Positions 5,905-12,717 of a DNA stretch of 13,681 nt are shown one piece after another (the stretch's first letter is position 1; each line of letters opens with the position of its first letter). Under the pieces are notes generated by a model, which made no database searches, was not told where the DNA came from, and saw only the letters and a list, made by a program, of their open reading frames with translations. This DNA comes from CALXCT01 sp964422185 (GTDB lineage: Bacteria > Bacillota > Clostridia > Oscillospirales > Oscillospiraceae). The position numbers and the translations under genes were made by a program. The stretch spans positions 1 through 13,681 of the forward strand of contig CAYRAG010000045.1 of the NCBI GenBank assembly GCA_964422185.1. The letters run 5' to 3'.

Positions 5905-7887
5905 ATGTTTACACTGAAGTATCCCCATCTTTTCGAGCCCCTGAAGCTGGGCAACATCACCCTGCGCAACCGCATCATCGGTGCGCCCACGGGTTTCCTG
6001 CACATGGACGCGGAGCATCTGCCCACCCAGGCTGCCGCGGCCTACTATGAGGAGAAAGCCCGGGGCGGCGCCGCCGTCGTCACCGTGGGCGAGGGCTATG
6101 TGGACTCGGTTCACGGCACGGATATCCCCAAGTTTATCCATCTGGACACGGACAACTGCATCGGCGGCCTGGCCCTGATCGCGGACGCCGTATCCAAGCA
6201 CGGCGCCATCGCGTCCATGGAGCTGCAGCACGCCGGCATGTACTCCGGCGAGTCGTACGCCCAGGGCCACGCCATCTACGCGCCGGTGCAGCGCATGGGC
6301 GGCGGCACGAAAGCCGGCGCCAACCTCCACGGCGTCCTCATTCCGGAGATGCCGGAGGAGGTCATTCTGGAGACCATTGAGAAGTACGCCGAGGCGGCCA
6401 AACGGGTCAAGCAGGCCGGCTTCGGCATGGTACTGGTGCACGGCGGCCACGGCTGGCTGCTCAACCAGATGATGTCCCCGGTGATCAACACCCGGACGGA
6501 CAAGTGGGGCGGCAGCCTGGAAAACCGCATGCGCATGCCCATCGCCATCTGCGATCGCATCAAGGAGGTCTGCGGAAAGGACTTCCTCATCGACTTCCGG
6601 TTCAGCGCCGCGGACATGATGGATCCCGAGGGCTACACCGAGGAGGACGGCATCCAGATGGCGGAGATGATCGACGGCCATGTGGATCTGATCCACTGCT
6701 CCGTGGGCAACCACGAGGTGGAGGAGTCTTTCGTCATCGTCCACCCCTCCATGTTCCTGGAGGAGGGCTGCAACCTGAAATACGCCGCCGCCGTGAAGAA
6801 GCGGGTCAAGACGCCCGTGGTCACCGTGGGCGCATTCAGCAACCCGGAGCAGATGGAGAAAGTCCTGGCGGACGGCACCGTGGACGCCATCGCCATCGCC
6901 CGGGGCCTCATCTGCGACCCGGATCTGCCCAACAAGGCGAGGCAGGGCAAGGATCAGGACATCAACCGCTGCCTGCAGTGCCTGGCGTGCTTCTCCGGCC
7001 TCATCCAGACAAAGCAGTTCTGCTGCGCCCTGAACCCGGTGATCGGGCGGGAGCTGGAGAACAAGTTCGACACCACGCCGGTTCAGCCCCGGAAAGTCAT
7101 GGTGGCCGGCGGCGGCATCGGCGGCATGGAGGCCGCGCTCACCGCGGCCAGCCGCGGCCACCAGGTGGTGCTGTGCGAGAAGAGCGGCCAGCTGGGCGGC
7201 GTGCTGCGCTGCGAAAAGCAGGTGTCGTTTAAGAAGAAGCTGGATCTGTACCTGGACAACCAGGCGCGGCGGGTCATGGAGCACCCGAACATCGAGGTGC
7301 GTCTGAACACCCCGGCCACGAAAGCCGTGGCGGAGGAGATCGAGCCGGACGCCATCATCGCCGCCCTGGGCGCACGGCCGGTGGTGCCCACTTTCCTGAA
7401 AGGCTACGACCTGCCGCATGTGCTGGGCGCGGAGGAGATCTACTACCACCCGGAGCAGGCCGGCCATAAAGTCGTCATTCTGGGCGGCGGCCTGGTGGGC
7501 TGCGAGCTGGCCATCCATCTGACGCAGCTGGGCCATGAGGTCACAGTGCTGGAGATGATGGACGAGCCGAACTTCTCCGGCAACTTCCTCCACGGGGAGG
7601 CGGTCATGGCGCAGATCGGTCAGCTGGGGATCACCCTGCTGACGAAGACAAAGGCGGTGGAGATCACCGCAGACGGCGTCATCGGCGAGAACGCGGACGG
7701 ACAGAAACACTTCCCGGCGGACACCGTGGTGTACGCCGTGGGCCAGCGGCCCGTGACGGACGGCCTGGACGAGCTGCGCGGCTGTGCGCCGGAGTTCTAC
7801 ACCGTGGGCGACTGCAATGTGCCCGCCACGATCATGAAGGCCAACAAGGAGGCGTACTACGCCGCCCGGGACATCGGGCGGATCTGA
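5905..7887 (+). CDS. Old-Yellow-Enzyme-type NAD(P)H-dependent ene-reductase with Fe-S and FAD domains
   Basis: A 660-residue three-part flavoenzyme of the 2,4-dienoyl-CoA reductase/trimethylamine dehydrogenase/BaiCD family; such enzymes reduce activated C=C bonds. Residues 1-345 form the FMN TIM barrel (HLFEPLKLGNITLRNRI, QHAG at 108-111, HGGHGWLLNQ at 179-188, WGGSLENR at 201-208, ARGLICDPDLP). Fe-S ligands follow: C356-X2-C359-X2-C362, then C373/C374. A FAD-binding GGGIGG (402-407) and an NAD(P)-binding GGGLVG (527-532) follow, with TVGDC near the C-terminus. His179 and His182 fit the substrate-binding pair, but Trp184 stands where classical family members have the active-site Tyr. No signal peptide, so cytoplasmic. 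The start matches relatives, yet the best SD (AAAGGAG, 5868-5874) is 30 bases away. The substrate is unknown. Confidence 0.93.
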   Translation: MFTLKYPHLFEPLKLGNITLRNRIIGAPTGFLHMDAEHLPTQAAAAYYEEKARGGAAVVTVGEGYVDSVHGTDIPKFIHLDTDNCIGGLALIADAVSKHGAIASMELQHAGMYSGESYAQGHAIYAPVQRMGGGTKAGANLHGVLIPEMPEEVILETIEKYAEAAKRVKQAGFGMVLVHGGHGWLLNQMMSPVINTRTDKWGGSLENRMRMPIAICDRIKEVCGKDFLIDFRFSAADMMDPEGYTEEDGIQMAEMIDGHVDLIHCSVGNHEVEESFVIVHPSMFLEEGCNLKYAAAVKKRVKTPVVTVGAFSNPEQMEKVLADGTVDAIAIARGLICDPDLPNKARQGKDQDINRCLQCLACFSGLIQTKQFCCALNPVIGRELENKFDTTPVQPRKVMVAGGGIGGMEAALTAASRGHQVVLCEKSGQLGGVLRCEKQVSFKKKLDLYLDNQARRVMEHPNIEVRLNTPATKAVAEEIEPDAIIAALGARPVVPTFLKGYDLPHVLGAEEIYYHPEQAGHKVVILGGGLVGCELAIHLTQLGHEVTVLEMMDEPNFSGNFLHGEAVMAQIGQLGITLLTKTKAVEITADGVIGENADGQKHFPADTVVYAVGQRPVTDGLDELRGCAPEFYTVGDCNVPATIMKANKEAYYAARDIGRI

Positions 7888-7905
7888 GTCCGGTGAGGTG
7901 AGAGC

Positions 7906-8817
7906 ATGGATGTGATCCGGTTTACCGAGCCGGTTCCGGACCCCCACGGCGGGCCGCCCCTGCCCGGCGTGGATGTGAGCGGCGTGTCCCGGAAATGGAT
8001 GGACATGCCGTACGCCACCCGGTCGGACAGTCAGAGGCTCAACCTGTTTCTGCCGGAGACGGGCCCCGGCCCGTTTCCCACCCTGATCTTCTTCCACGGC
8101 GGCGCGTTCTGGGGCGGGGCGCGGGGGGACTTCCAGTCCAGCTACGCGCTGCCCGGCATCTTCCGCGGCTACGCCGTGGCCAGCGTGGATTACCGGCTGT
8201 CCGGGGAGGCGCAGTTCCCCCTGCCGGTGCACGACGCGAAAGCGGCCGTGCGGTTCCTGCGGGAGAACGCGGACCGGCTGGCGCTGGATCCTGGGCGCTT
8301 CGCCGTCATGGGCAACTCCGCGGGCGCCTACCTGGCGGCCATGGTGGCCATGACCCCCGGCATCGGGGCGCTGGAGGATCTGTCTCCGGGCTGCCCCGGC
8401 GCGGACACCTCCGTGCGGGCCATGGTGGGCCTGTTCGGGGTCTACGACCTGGAGGCCCAGTCCCGGTATACGGAGCAGGCGCGCAGCAACCCGGATCCCG
8501 CCGTCCCGAAGCTGGAGAACTTCGCGGACCAGTTTTTCGGCGTCAGCTGCATCAAACACCCCCAGCTGGCGCGGCTGGCCTGGCCGGGCAGCTATGTGAC
8601 GGAACACTGCCCGCCCATCCTGCTGTCCGCCGGCACGGACGACGAGATCGTCCCGTCCGCCTCCGCGGCGGATCTGGTGGATCGGGTGAACGCCGTGTGC
8701 GGCCCCGGCCGTGCGGAGCTCCACTGGTGCCAGGGCGCCATGCACGGAGCGGAGGAGTACAGCTCCCGGAGACATGAGGACATGGTCTTCTCTTTCCTGG
8801 ACAAATACATGAAGTAG
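7906..8817 (+). CDS. Alpha/beta hydrolase, HSL/carboxylesterase type
   Basis: A 303-residue esterase-like protein. It shows the oxyanion-hole motif HGGAFWGG (64-71), the nucleophile elbow GNSAG with Ser138, a likely acid Asp246 in GTDDEIVP and a likely base His280 in GAMHG, so the catalytic triad looks complete. SVDYRLS and the overall order fit the hormone-sensitive-lipase/BD-FAE-like group that cleaves esters of small carboxylic acids. No signal peptide, so it works in the cytoplasm on imported material. It begins 18 bases after the reductase stop with GAGG 7 bases before its ATG, and ends just before a strong terminator: it is the last gene of the operon. With the reductase next to it, an ester of an unsaturated acid or phenol is a reasonable but unproven substrate. 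Confidence 0.92.
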   Translation: MDVIRFTEPVPDPHGGPPLPGVDVSGVSRKWMDMPYATRSDSQRLNLFLPETGPGPFPTLIFFHGGAFWGGARGDFQSSYALPGIFRGYAVASVDYRLSGEAQFPLPVHDAKAAVRFLRENADRLALDPGRFAVMGNSAGAYLAAMVAMTPGIGALEDLSPGCPGADTSVRAMVGLFGVYDLEAQSRYTEQARSNPDPAVPKLENFADQFFGVSCIKHPQLARLAWPGSYVTEHCPPILLSAGTDDEIVPSASAADLVDRVNAVCGPGRAELHWCQGAMHGAEEYSSRRHEDMVFSFLDKYMK

Positions 8818-8828
8818 GACGGCAGAGC

Positions 8829-8876
8829 GCCGGCGGGCTTCTCCCCGAAACAAAGGGGAGCGGCCCGCCGGCTTTT
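8829..8876 (+). terminator. Terminator of the LysR-MFS-reductase-hydrolase cluster
   Basis: GCCGGCGGGC (8829-8838) pairs perfectly with GCCCGCCGGC (8863-8872), with an inner CTCCCC/GGGGAG stem (8841-8846 with 8855-8860), followed by TTTT. It lies 11 bases after the hydrolase stop. Confidence 0.9.
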
Positions 8877-8979
8877 CCCTGCCCGGCCGCGCCGGGGTTT
8901 TCGCCGGAAAAGTGACAGAATATTCCCGTTCCGCCCTGAATCTGTAACCGATTTTTAACTTTCTTGTAATGGAACCGAG

Positions 8980-9008
8980 AGGAACTTCTCCTCCCGGGCG
9001 GGTATACT
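8980..9008 (+). promoter_or_regulatory. Candidate promoter of the secreted-protein gene
   Basis: TATACT (9003-9008) is a good -10 box; the position of a -35 box holds only AGGAAC (8980-8985), far from the sigma-A consensus. A small dyad GAGA-N6-TCTC (8977-8990) overlaps that place. The weak -35 suggests an activator or another sigma factor. The transcript would have a leader of only about 25 bases. Confidence 0.5.
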
Positions 9009-9040
9009 TATCCCAGAACCAGGGAAGGAGGCAGTAACCC

Positions 9041-9628
9041 ATGAAAAAGATCCTGACTGTGCTTCTGGCGGCTGTGCTGCTGTTCACCGGTATCGCGTTC
9101 GCCGTTCCTGCCTCCGATGAGGCAGAACAGACCGACGCGCCGTTCTCCGCGGCTGTGCCCCCCGTGGACAGCCTGGTGATGTGCATGCTGGAGCGCGGCT
9201 ACTCCTACCGTCCCAACTCGGACGAGTTCTTCTGGGCCTCCCTGTACTACATGCTGGGCATCTACGGCGAGGAGGACACGAGAGCCACCGTGACCGAGGA
9301 GACGGTGTCGTTCCCCAGCGAGGTCGTCAGCGACTACGCGGCCGCCCTGTTCACGGACTTCAGCGGCCTGCCGGAGCTTCCGGCCGCGCTGGCGGAGAGC
9401 ATTGACTACGACAGTGAGACAGACAGCTATGTCATCGCCCGGGGCGACCCCGGCCTGACCGAGACGGTGCTCTCGGAGGAGGGCACCCTGTGCGGCGAGC
9501 GCACTTATCTGGTGCCCGGCCAGGTGGTCAGCCTGGAGGACGGCAGCGTGCTGTGCGAGTTTGAGGTCATCCTCACCGCCGGCGAGCAGATGTTCCCGTA
9601 CACCGTCACGGATCTGCTGATTGACTGA
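9041..9628 (+). CDS. Secreted acidic protein of unknown function
   Basis: I do not recognise a family. The 195-residue product begins with a textbook Sec signal peptide: MKK, a hydrophobic core (ILTVLLAAVLLFTGIAF) and a likely cleavage after AFA at about residue 21; there is no lipobox Cys, so it should be released or loosely wall-bound. The mature part is strongly acidic, with Asp and Glu scattered throughout, three Cys, and an aromatic stretch DEFFWASLYYMLGIYG near residues 61-76. The C-terminal half looks like beta-rich segments. A strong SD, AAGGAGG, ends 9 bases before the ATG, so expression is probably high. It is a single-gene unit between the upstream terminator at 8829-8876 and the one at 9661. 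Confidence 0.88.
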   Translation: MKKILTVLLAAVLLFTGIAFAVPASDEAEQTDAPFSAAVPPVDSLVMCMLERGYSYRPNSDEFFWASLYYMLGIYGEEDTRATVTEETVSFPSEVVSDYAAALFTDFSGLPELPAALAESIDYDSETDSYVIARGDPGLTETVLSEEGTLCGERTYLVPGQVVSLEDGSVLCEFEVILTAGEQMFPYTVTDLLID

Positions 9629-9660
9629 GACGCGCCCTGAAGACGGCCGCAAAACCACAG

Positions 9661-9698
9661 AAAAAACGGGTCTCCGGATTGATGCCGGGGGCCCGTTT
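9661..9698. terminator. Bidirectional terminator after the secreted-protein gene
   Basis: AAACGGG, TCT and CCGG (9664-9677) pair through 14 positions, including two G-T pairs, with 9685-9698. On the - strand the stem is followed by TTTTTT (9666-9661), a strong signal; on the + strand the tail is a weaker TTTCCTGTC. It can end the secreted-protein message and, in the opposite direction, any read-through from xfp. Confidence 0.8.
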
Positions 9699-9844
9699 CC
9701 TGTCGCGCCGGGAACCGGGGCGCCGCGCAGACCGGGAAAGATTCGGGCTCCCTCTGAGATGGCCCGGCGCGGCGGGGGCCTGCTCTTCCTGATCACCACG
9801 GCATACAGGCGGCCACTTTCCGCGATCAGCCTTTCGCGTGACAC
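9699..9844. other. Unexplained gene-free stretch between two terminators
   Basis: Together with the two hairpins this fills the 379-base gap between the converging genes. I see no supported reading frame, tRNA, or promoter in these 146 bases. Frames are open on both strands but their products look like shadows of GC-rich DNA. It could hold a small RNA or be a decayed gene. Confidence 0.4.
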
Positions 9845-9897
9845 AAAAACCGCGCCAGGGAGGAGGCAGATGCCTGCTCCCGGGCGCGGTTTTTTTC
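9845..9897. terminator. Strong bidirectional terminator facing xfp
   Basis: AAAAACCGCGCC (9845-9856) pairs with GGCGCGGTTTTT (9883-9894), continued by GGGAG/CTCCC (9858-9862 with 9877-9881) and GGCA/TGCC. The + strand ends in at least seven T; the - strand carries five T from the A run at 9845-9849. About 110 bases separate it from the xfp stop, so the xfp message has a long 3' tail. Confidence 0.9.
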
Positions 9898-10007
9898 TGT
9901 CTACAGCGTGGCGCGGACTGCGCGGGGAACGGACTGCCGGGAGTGCACCGGCGGTTCGCGGTGTAAACCGCGCTGCGATAACCACTGCTTCAAGGCGTCC
10001 GGCGGAA

Positions 10008-12440
10008 TCAGTCCTCCAGACCCCTGCCGCCGTTCCACTTCCAGTCGCGCACCTCCGGCAGATCCAGACCGTAGGTGGTGATGTACTGGCGGTGCTCCAC
10101 CAGCTTGTCCCGCATGGCCTGGATGAGATAGGACGCGGAGTTGCCCAGCTGGGGCAGGCGCTTGACGGTGTCGATGACCAGGCTGTACCGGTCGATGTTG
10201 TTCTGCACCCGCATGTCGAACGGGGTGGTGATGGTGCCCTCCTCCTTGTAGCCGCGCACATGGAGGTTCCGGTTGTGCCGGCGGTAGGTCAGCTCATGCA
10301 CCAGGGTGGGGTAGCCGTGGAACGCGAAGATGATGGGCTTGTCTTTCGTGAACAGGGCGTCGTAGTCCTCGTCCGTGAGCCCGTGGGGATGCTCCGTCCG
10401 CGGCTGCAGACGCATCAGATCCACCACATTGATGACCCGGATCTTCAGATCCGGCAGGTACCTGCGCAGGATGGTCACGGCGGCCAGCGTCTCCAGCGTG
10501 GGCGTGTCGCCGCAGCAGGCCATGACCACATCCGGCTCGCAGCCCTGGTCGTTGGAGGCCCACTGCCAGATCCCGATGCCCTGGGTGCAGTGCTTCACCG
10601 CCTGCTCCATGGTCAGCCACTGGGGCCGGGGGTGCTTGGAGGTCACCAGGACATTGACATAGTTCCGGCTGCGGATGCAGTGGTCGAAGCAGGAGAGCAG
10701 GCAGTTGGCGTCCGGCGGCAGGTAGAGCCGCACCACATCCGCCTTCTTGTTGGCCACATGATCCAGGAAGCCGGGATCCTGGTGGGTGAATCCGTTGTGA
10801 TCCTGCTGCCACACATTGGAGGAGAGGATGTAGTTCAGGGACGCGATGTCCTGCCGCCAGGGGAGCTGGGAGCAGACTTTCAGCCACTTGGCGTGCTGGG
10901 CCACCATGGAGTCCACAATGCGGATAAACGCCTCATAGCTGTTGAAGAAGCCGTGGCGGCCGGTGAGCAGGTACCCCTCCAGCCAGCCCTGGCACATGTG
11001 CTCGGAGAGCATGGAGTCCATGACCCGGCCGTCCCGGTCCAGGAACTCGTCCGTGGGATAGGCGTCCGCCTCCCAGCGGCGGCCGGTGGCCTCAAAGACG
11101 GGCCCCAGGCGGTTGGACATGGTCTCATCCGGCCCGAAGATCCGGAAGTTGCGCGAGTCCATATTCAGCCGCATCACATCCCGGACGAAGTCGCCCAGCA
11201 CGGTCATGTCCTGCGCCTCCGTCTCGCCGGGGGCCGTGATCTTCAGCGCGTACTCCCGGAAGTCCGGGATGCGCAGATCGCGCAGCAGCAGGCCGCCGTT
11301 GGCGTGGGGATTGGCGCCCATGCGCCGGTTGCCTTTCGGCGCCAGCTCCTGCAGCTCGGGGATCAGCGTGCCGTTCTCGTCGAAGAGCTCCTCCGGATGG
11401 TAGCTCTTCAGCCAGTCCTCCAGCAGCTTCAGATGGCCGGGCTCCTCCATGGAGATGGGCACCTGATGGGCCCGGAACGAGCCCTCCACCTGCTTGCCGT
11501 CCACCTCTTTCGGGCCGGTCCAGCCCTTGGGGGTGCGCAGCACGATCATGGGCCAGCGGGGCCGGGCGGTCTCGCCGTTCACCCGGGCGGCCTCCTGGAT
11601 GCGCCGGATCTCCCGGATGGCCCAGTCCAGCGCGGAGGCCATCGTCTGATGCATGATCTCCGGGTCGTCCCCCTCCACAAAGCGGGGCTCCCAGCCGCAG
11701 CCCTTGAAGAAGTGCTCCACCTCCTCGTGGGAGATGCGGGAGAAGATGGTGGGGTTGGCGATCTTGAAGCCGTTGAGGTGGAGGATGGGCAGCACGGCGC
11801 CGTCCGTCACCGGATTGAGGAATTTATTGGAGTGCCAGGAAGTGGCCAGCGGCCCGGTCTCCGCCTCGCCGTCCCCCACAACACACGCGGCGATGAGATC
11901 CGGGTTGTCCATCACGGCGCCGCAGGCGTGGGCCAGGGAGTAGCCCAGCTCGCCGCCCTCGTTGATGGAGCCGGGGGTCTCCGGGGCCACATGGCTGGGA
12001 ATGCCGCCGGGGAAGGAGAACTGTTTGAACAGCTTCTTCATGCCCTCCTCGTCCCGGGTGATATTGGGATACACCTCGGTGTACGAGCCGTCCAGGTAGT
12101 CCTGGGCCACCATGGCGTTTCCGCCGTGGCCGGGGCCGGACACATAGATCATGTCCAGATCGTACTTCTTAATGACCCGGTTGAGGTGGGTGTACACGAA
12201 GTTCTGGCCCGGGCAGGTGCCCCAGTGGCCCACGATCTTCTTCTTGATGTGGTCCATGCTCAGCGGGACGCGGAGCAGGGGATTGTCCAGCAGATAGAGC
12301 TGGCCGGCGGTGAGGTAGTTGGCCGCACGCCACCAGGCGTCCATTTTGCGCAGCTCCTCCGCGGAGAGCGGGCCGCGCCGGGACATGCGGGCGGGCGCCT
12401 TCGGGGCGGGTTTGGCGTCTTTCTTGGAAATTCTGGGCAT
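10008..12440 (-). CDS. xfp: Phosphoketolase (xylulose-5-phosphate/fructose-6-phosphate)
   Basis: Thiamine-diphosphate enzyme that splits xylulose 5-phosphate (and often fructose 6-phosphate) with phosphate into acetyl phosphate plus glyceraldehyde 3-phosphate (or erythrose 4-phosphate), the key step of the phosphoketolase pathway and a shortcut to ATP and acetate. At 810 residues it has full family length. Both family signatures are present: EGGELGYSLAHACGA (161-175) and, from Gly174 to Glu192, G-X3-D-N-P ending in VVGDGE, followed by AETGPLATSWHSNKFLNP. GPGHGG (102-107) and GHWGT (71-75) also match. The N-terminus has a short basic Ala/Pro/Lys extension. AGGAGG lies about 14 bases before the ATG. 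It has its own promoter and terminator, so it is monocistronic; I cannot tell whether xylulose or fructose phosphate is preferred. Confidence 0.98.
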   Translation of the reverse strand: MPRISKKDAKPAPKAPARMSRRGPLSAEELRKMDAWWRAANYLTAGQLYLLDNPLLRVPLSMDHIKKKIVGHWGTCPGQNFVYTHLNRVIKKYDLDMIYVSGPGHGGNAMVAQDYLDGSYTEVYPNITRDEEGMKKLFKQFSFPGGIPSHVAPETPGSINEGGELGYSLAHACGAVMDNPDLIAACVVGDGEAETGPLATSWHSNKFLNPVTDGAVLPILHLNGFKIANPTIFSRISHEEVEHFFKGCGWEPRFVEGDDPEIMHQTMASALDWAIREIRRIQEAARVNGETARPRWPMIVLRTPKGWTGPKEVDGKQVEGSFRAHQVPISMEEPGHLKLLEDWLKSYHPEELFDENGTLIPELQELAPKGNRRMGANPHANGGLLLRDLRIPDFREYALKITAPGETEAQDMTVLGDFVRDVMRLNMDSRNFRIFGPDETMSNRLGPVFEATGRRWEADAYPTDEFLDRDGRVMDSMLSEHMCQGWLEGYLLTGRHGFFNSYEAFIRIVDSMVAQHAKWLKVCSQLPWRQDIASLNYILSSNVWQQDHNGFTHQDPGFLDHVANKKADVVRLYLPPDANCLLSCFDHCIRSRNYVNVLVTSKHPRPQWLTMEQAVKHCTQGIGIWQWASNDQGCEPDVVMACCGDTPTLETLAAVTILRRYLPDLKIRVINVVDLMRLQPRTEHPHGLTDEDYDALFTKDKPIIFAFHGYPTLVHELTYRRHNRNLHVRGYKEEGTITTPFDMRVQNNIDRYSLVIDTVKRLPQLGNSASYLIQAMRDKLVEHRQYITTYGLDLPEVRDWKWNGGRGLED

Positions 12441-12488
12441 TCGGATTTTGATACCTCCTGACAGTACATTCAGATGCGGATTCTTCCT

Positions 12489-12508
12489 GCCGGGCGGCTT
12501 TGCCCGGC
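12489..12508 (-). other. 5' leader hairpin of xfp
   Basis: GCCGGGC (12489-12495) and GCCCGGC (12502-12508) form a perfect 7-bp stem with a 6-base loop. The expected start of transcription is near 12512, so the hairpin sits at the very 5' end of the xfp mRNA, an arrangement that usually slows decay. Confidence 0.6.
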
Positions 12509-12518
12509 GTCCGGGAGT

Positions 12519-12546
12519 ATTATATCCGGTTTTCCCCGCTTGTCAA
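12519..12546 (-). promoter_or_regulatory. Strong sigma-A promoter of xfp with an UP-like A/T tract
   Basis: On the - strand TTGACA (12546-12541) and TATAAT (12524-12519) are both perfect, with a 16-base spacer. Just upstream, 12547-12577 has phased A/T tracts (AATTTTC, AATTTTT, GTTTTC on the - strand), resembling an UP element. High constitutive expression is expected. The remaining 12578-12665 shows nothing I can name. Confidence 0.9.
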
Positions 12547-12665
12547 TGAAAACGCGGAAAAATTCCGGGAAAATTCGAAGTTAGCGCCATGCAATCCGGA
12601 TACAGGACAGGGGATATAAAATAACAGGAGAACAAAGCGGTTCCATCATCTGTTTAGCGGACAGT

Positions 12666-12704
12666 AAAAACCCCGGCAGGCGCCGCAAGCGGAACCTGCC
12701 GGGG
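12666..12704 (-). terminator. Terminator of leuA
   Basis: CCCCGGCAGG (12671-12680) pairs perfectly with CCTGCCGGGG (12695-12704); on the - strand the stem is followed by TTTTT (12670-12666). It lies about 14 bases beyond the leuA stop and separates it from xfp. Confidence 0.92.
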
Positions 12705-12717
12705 TGACACAGAAGAC

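Noticed and set aside
4543..8817. Bile-acid-inducible (bai) operon or FadH-type fatty-acid degradation
   Set aside because: No bai CoA ligase, dehydratase or dehydrogenase, no acyl-CoA genes, and the Fe-S spacing and active-site motif differ from FadH.
4546..9186. A stop-free 1546-codon frame on the - strand across the MFS, reductase and esterase genes
   Set aside because: Its product is His/Val/Gly/Asp-rich without domain pattern and it is exactly antisense to three well-supported genes; GC-rich codon use removes stops from that frame. Its length across intergenic gaps is striking but not evidence of coding.
9621..12461. A 946-codon + strand frame opposite xfp
   Set aside because: The opposite strand encodes a full-length phosphoketolase with both family signatures; the + product is a low-complexity shadow.
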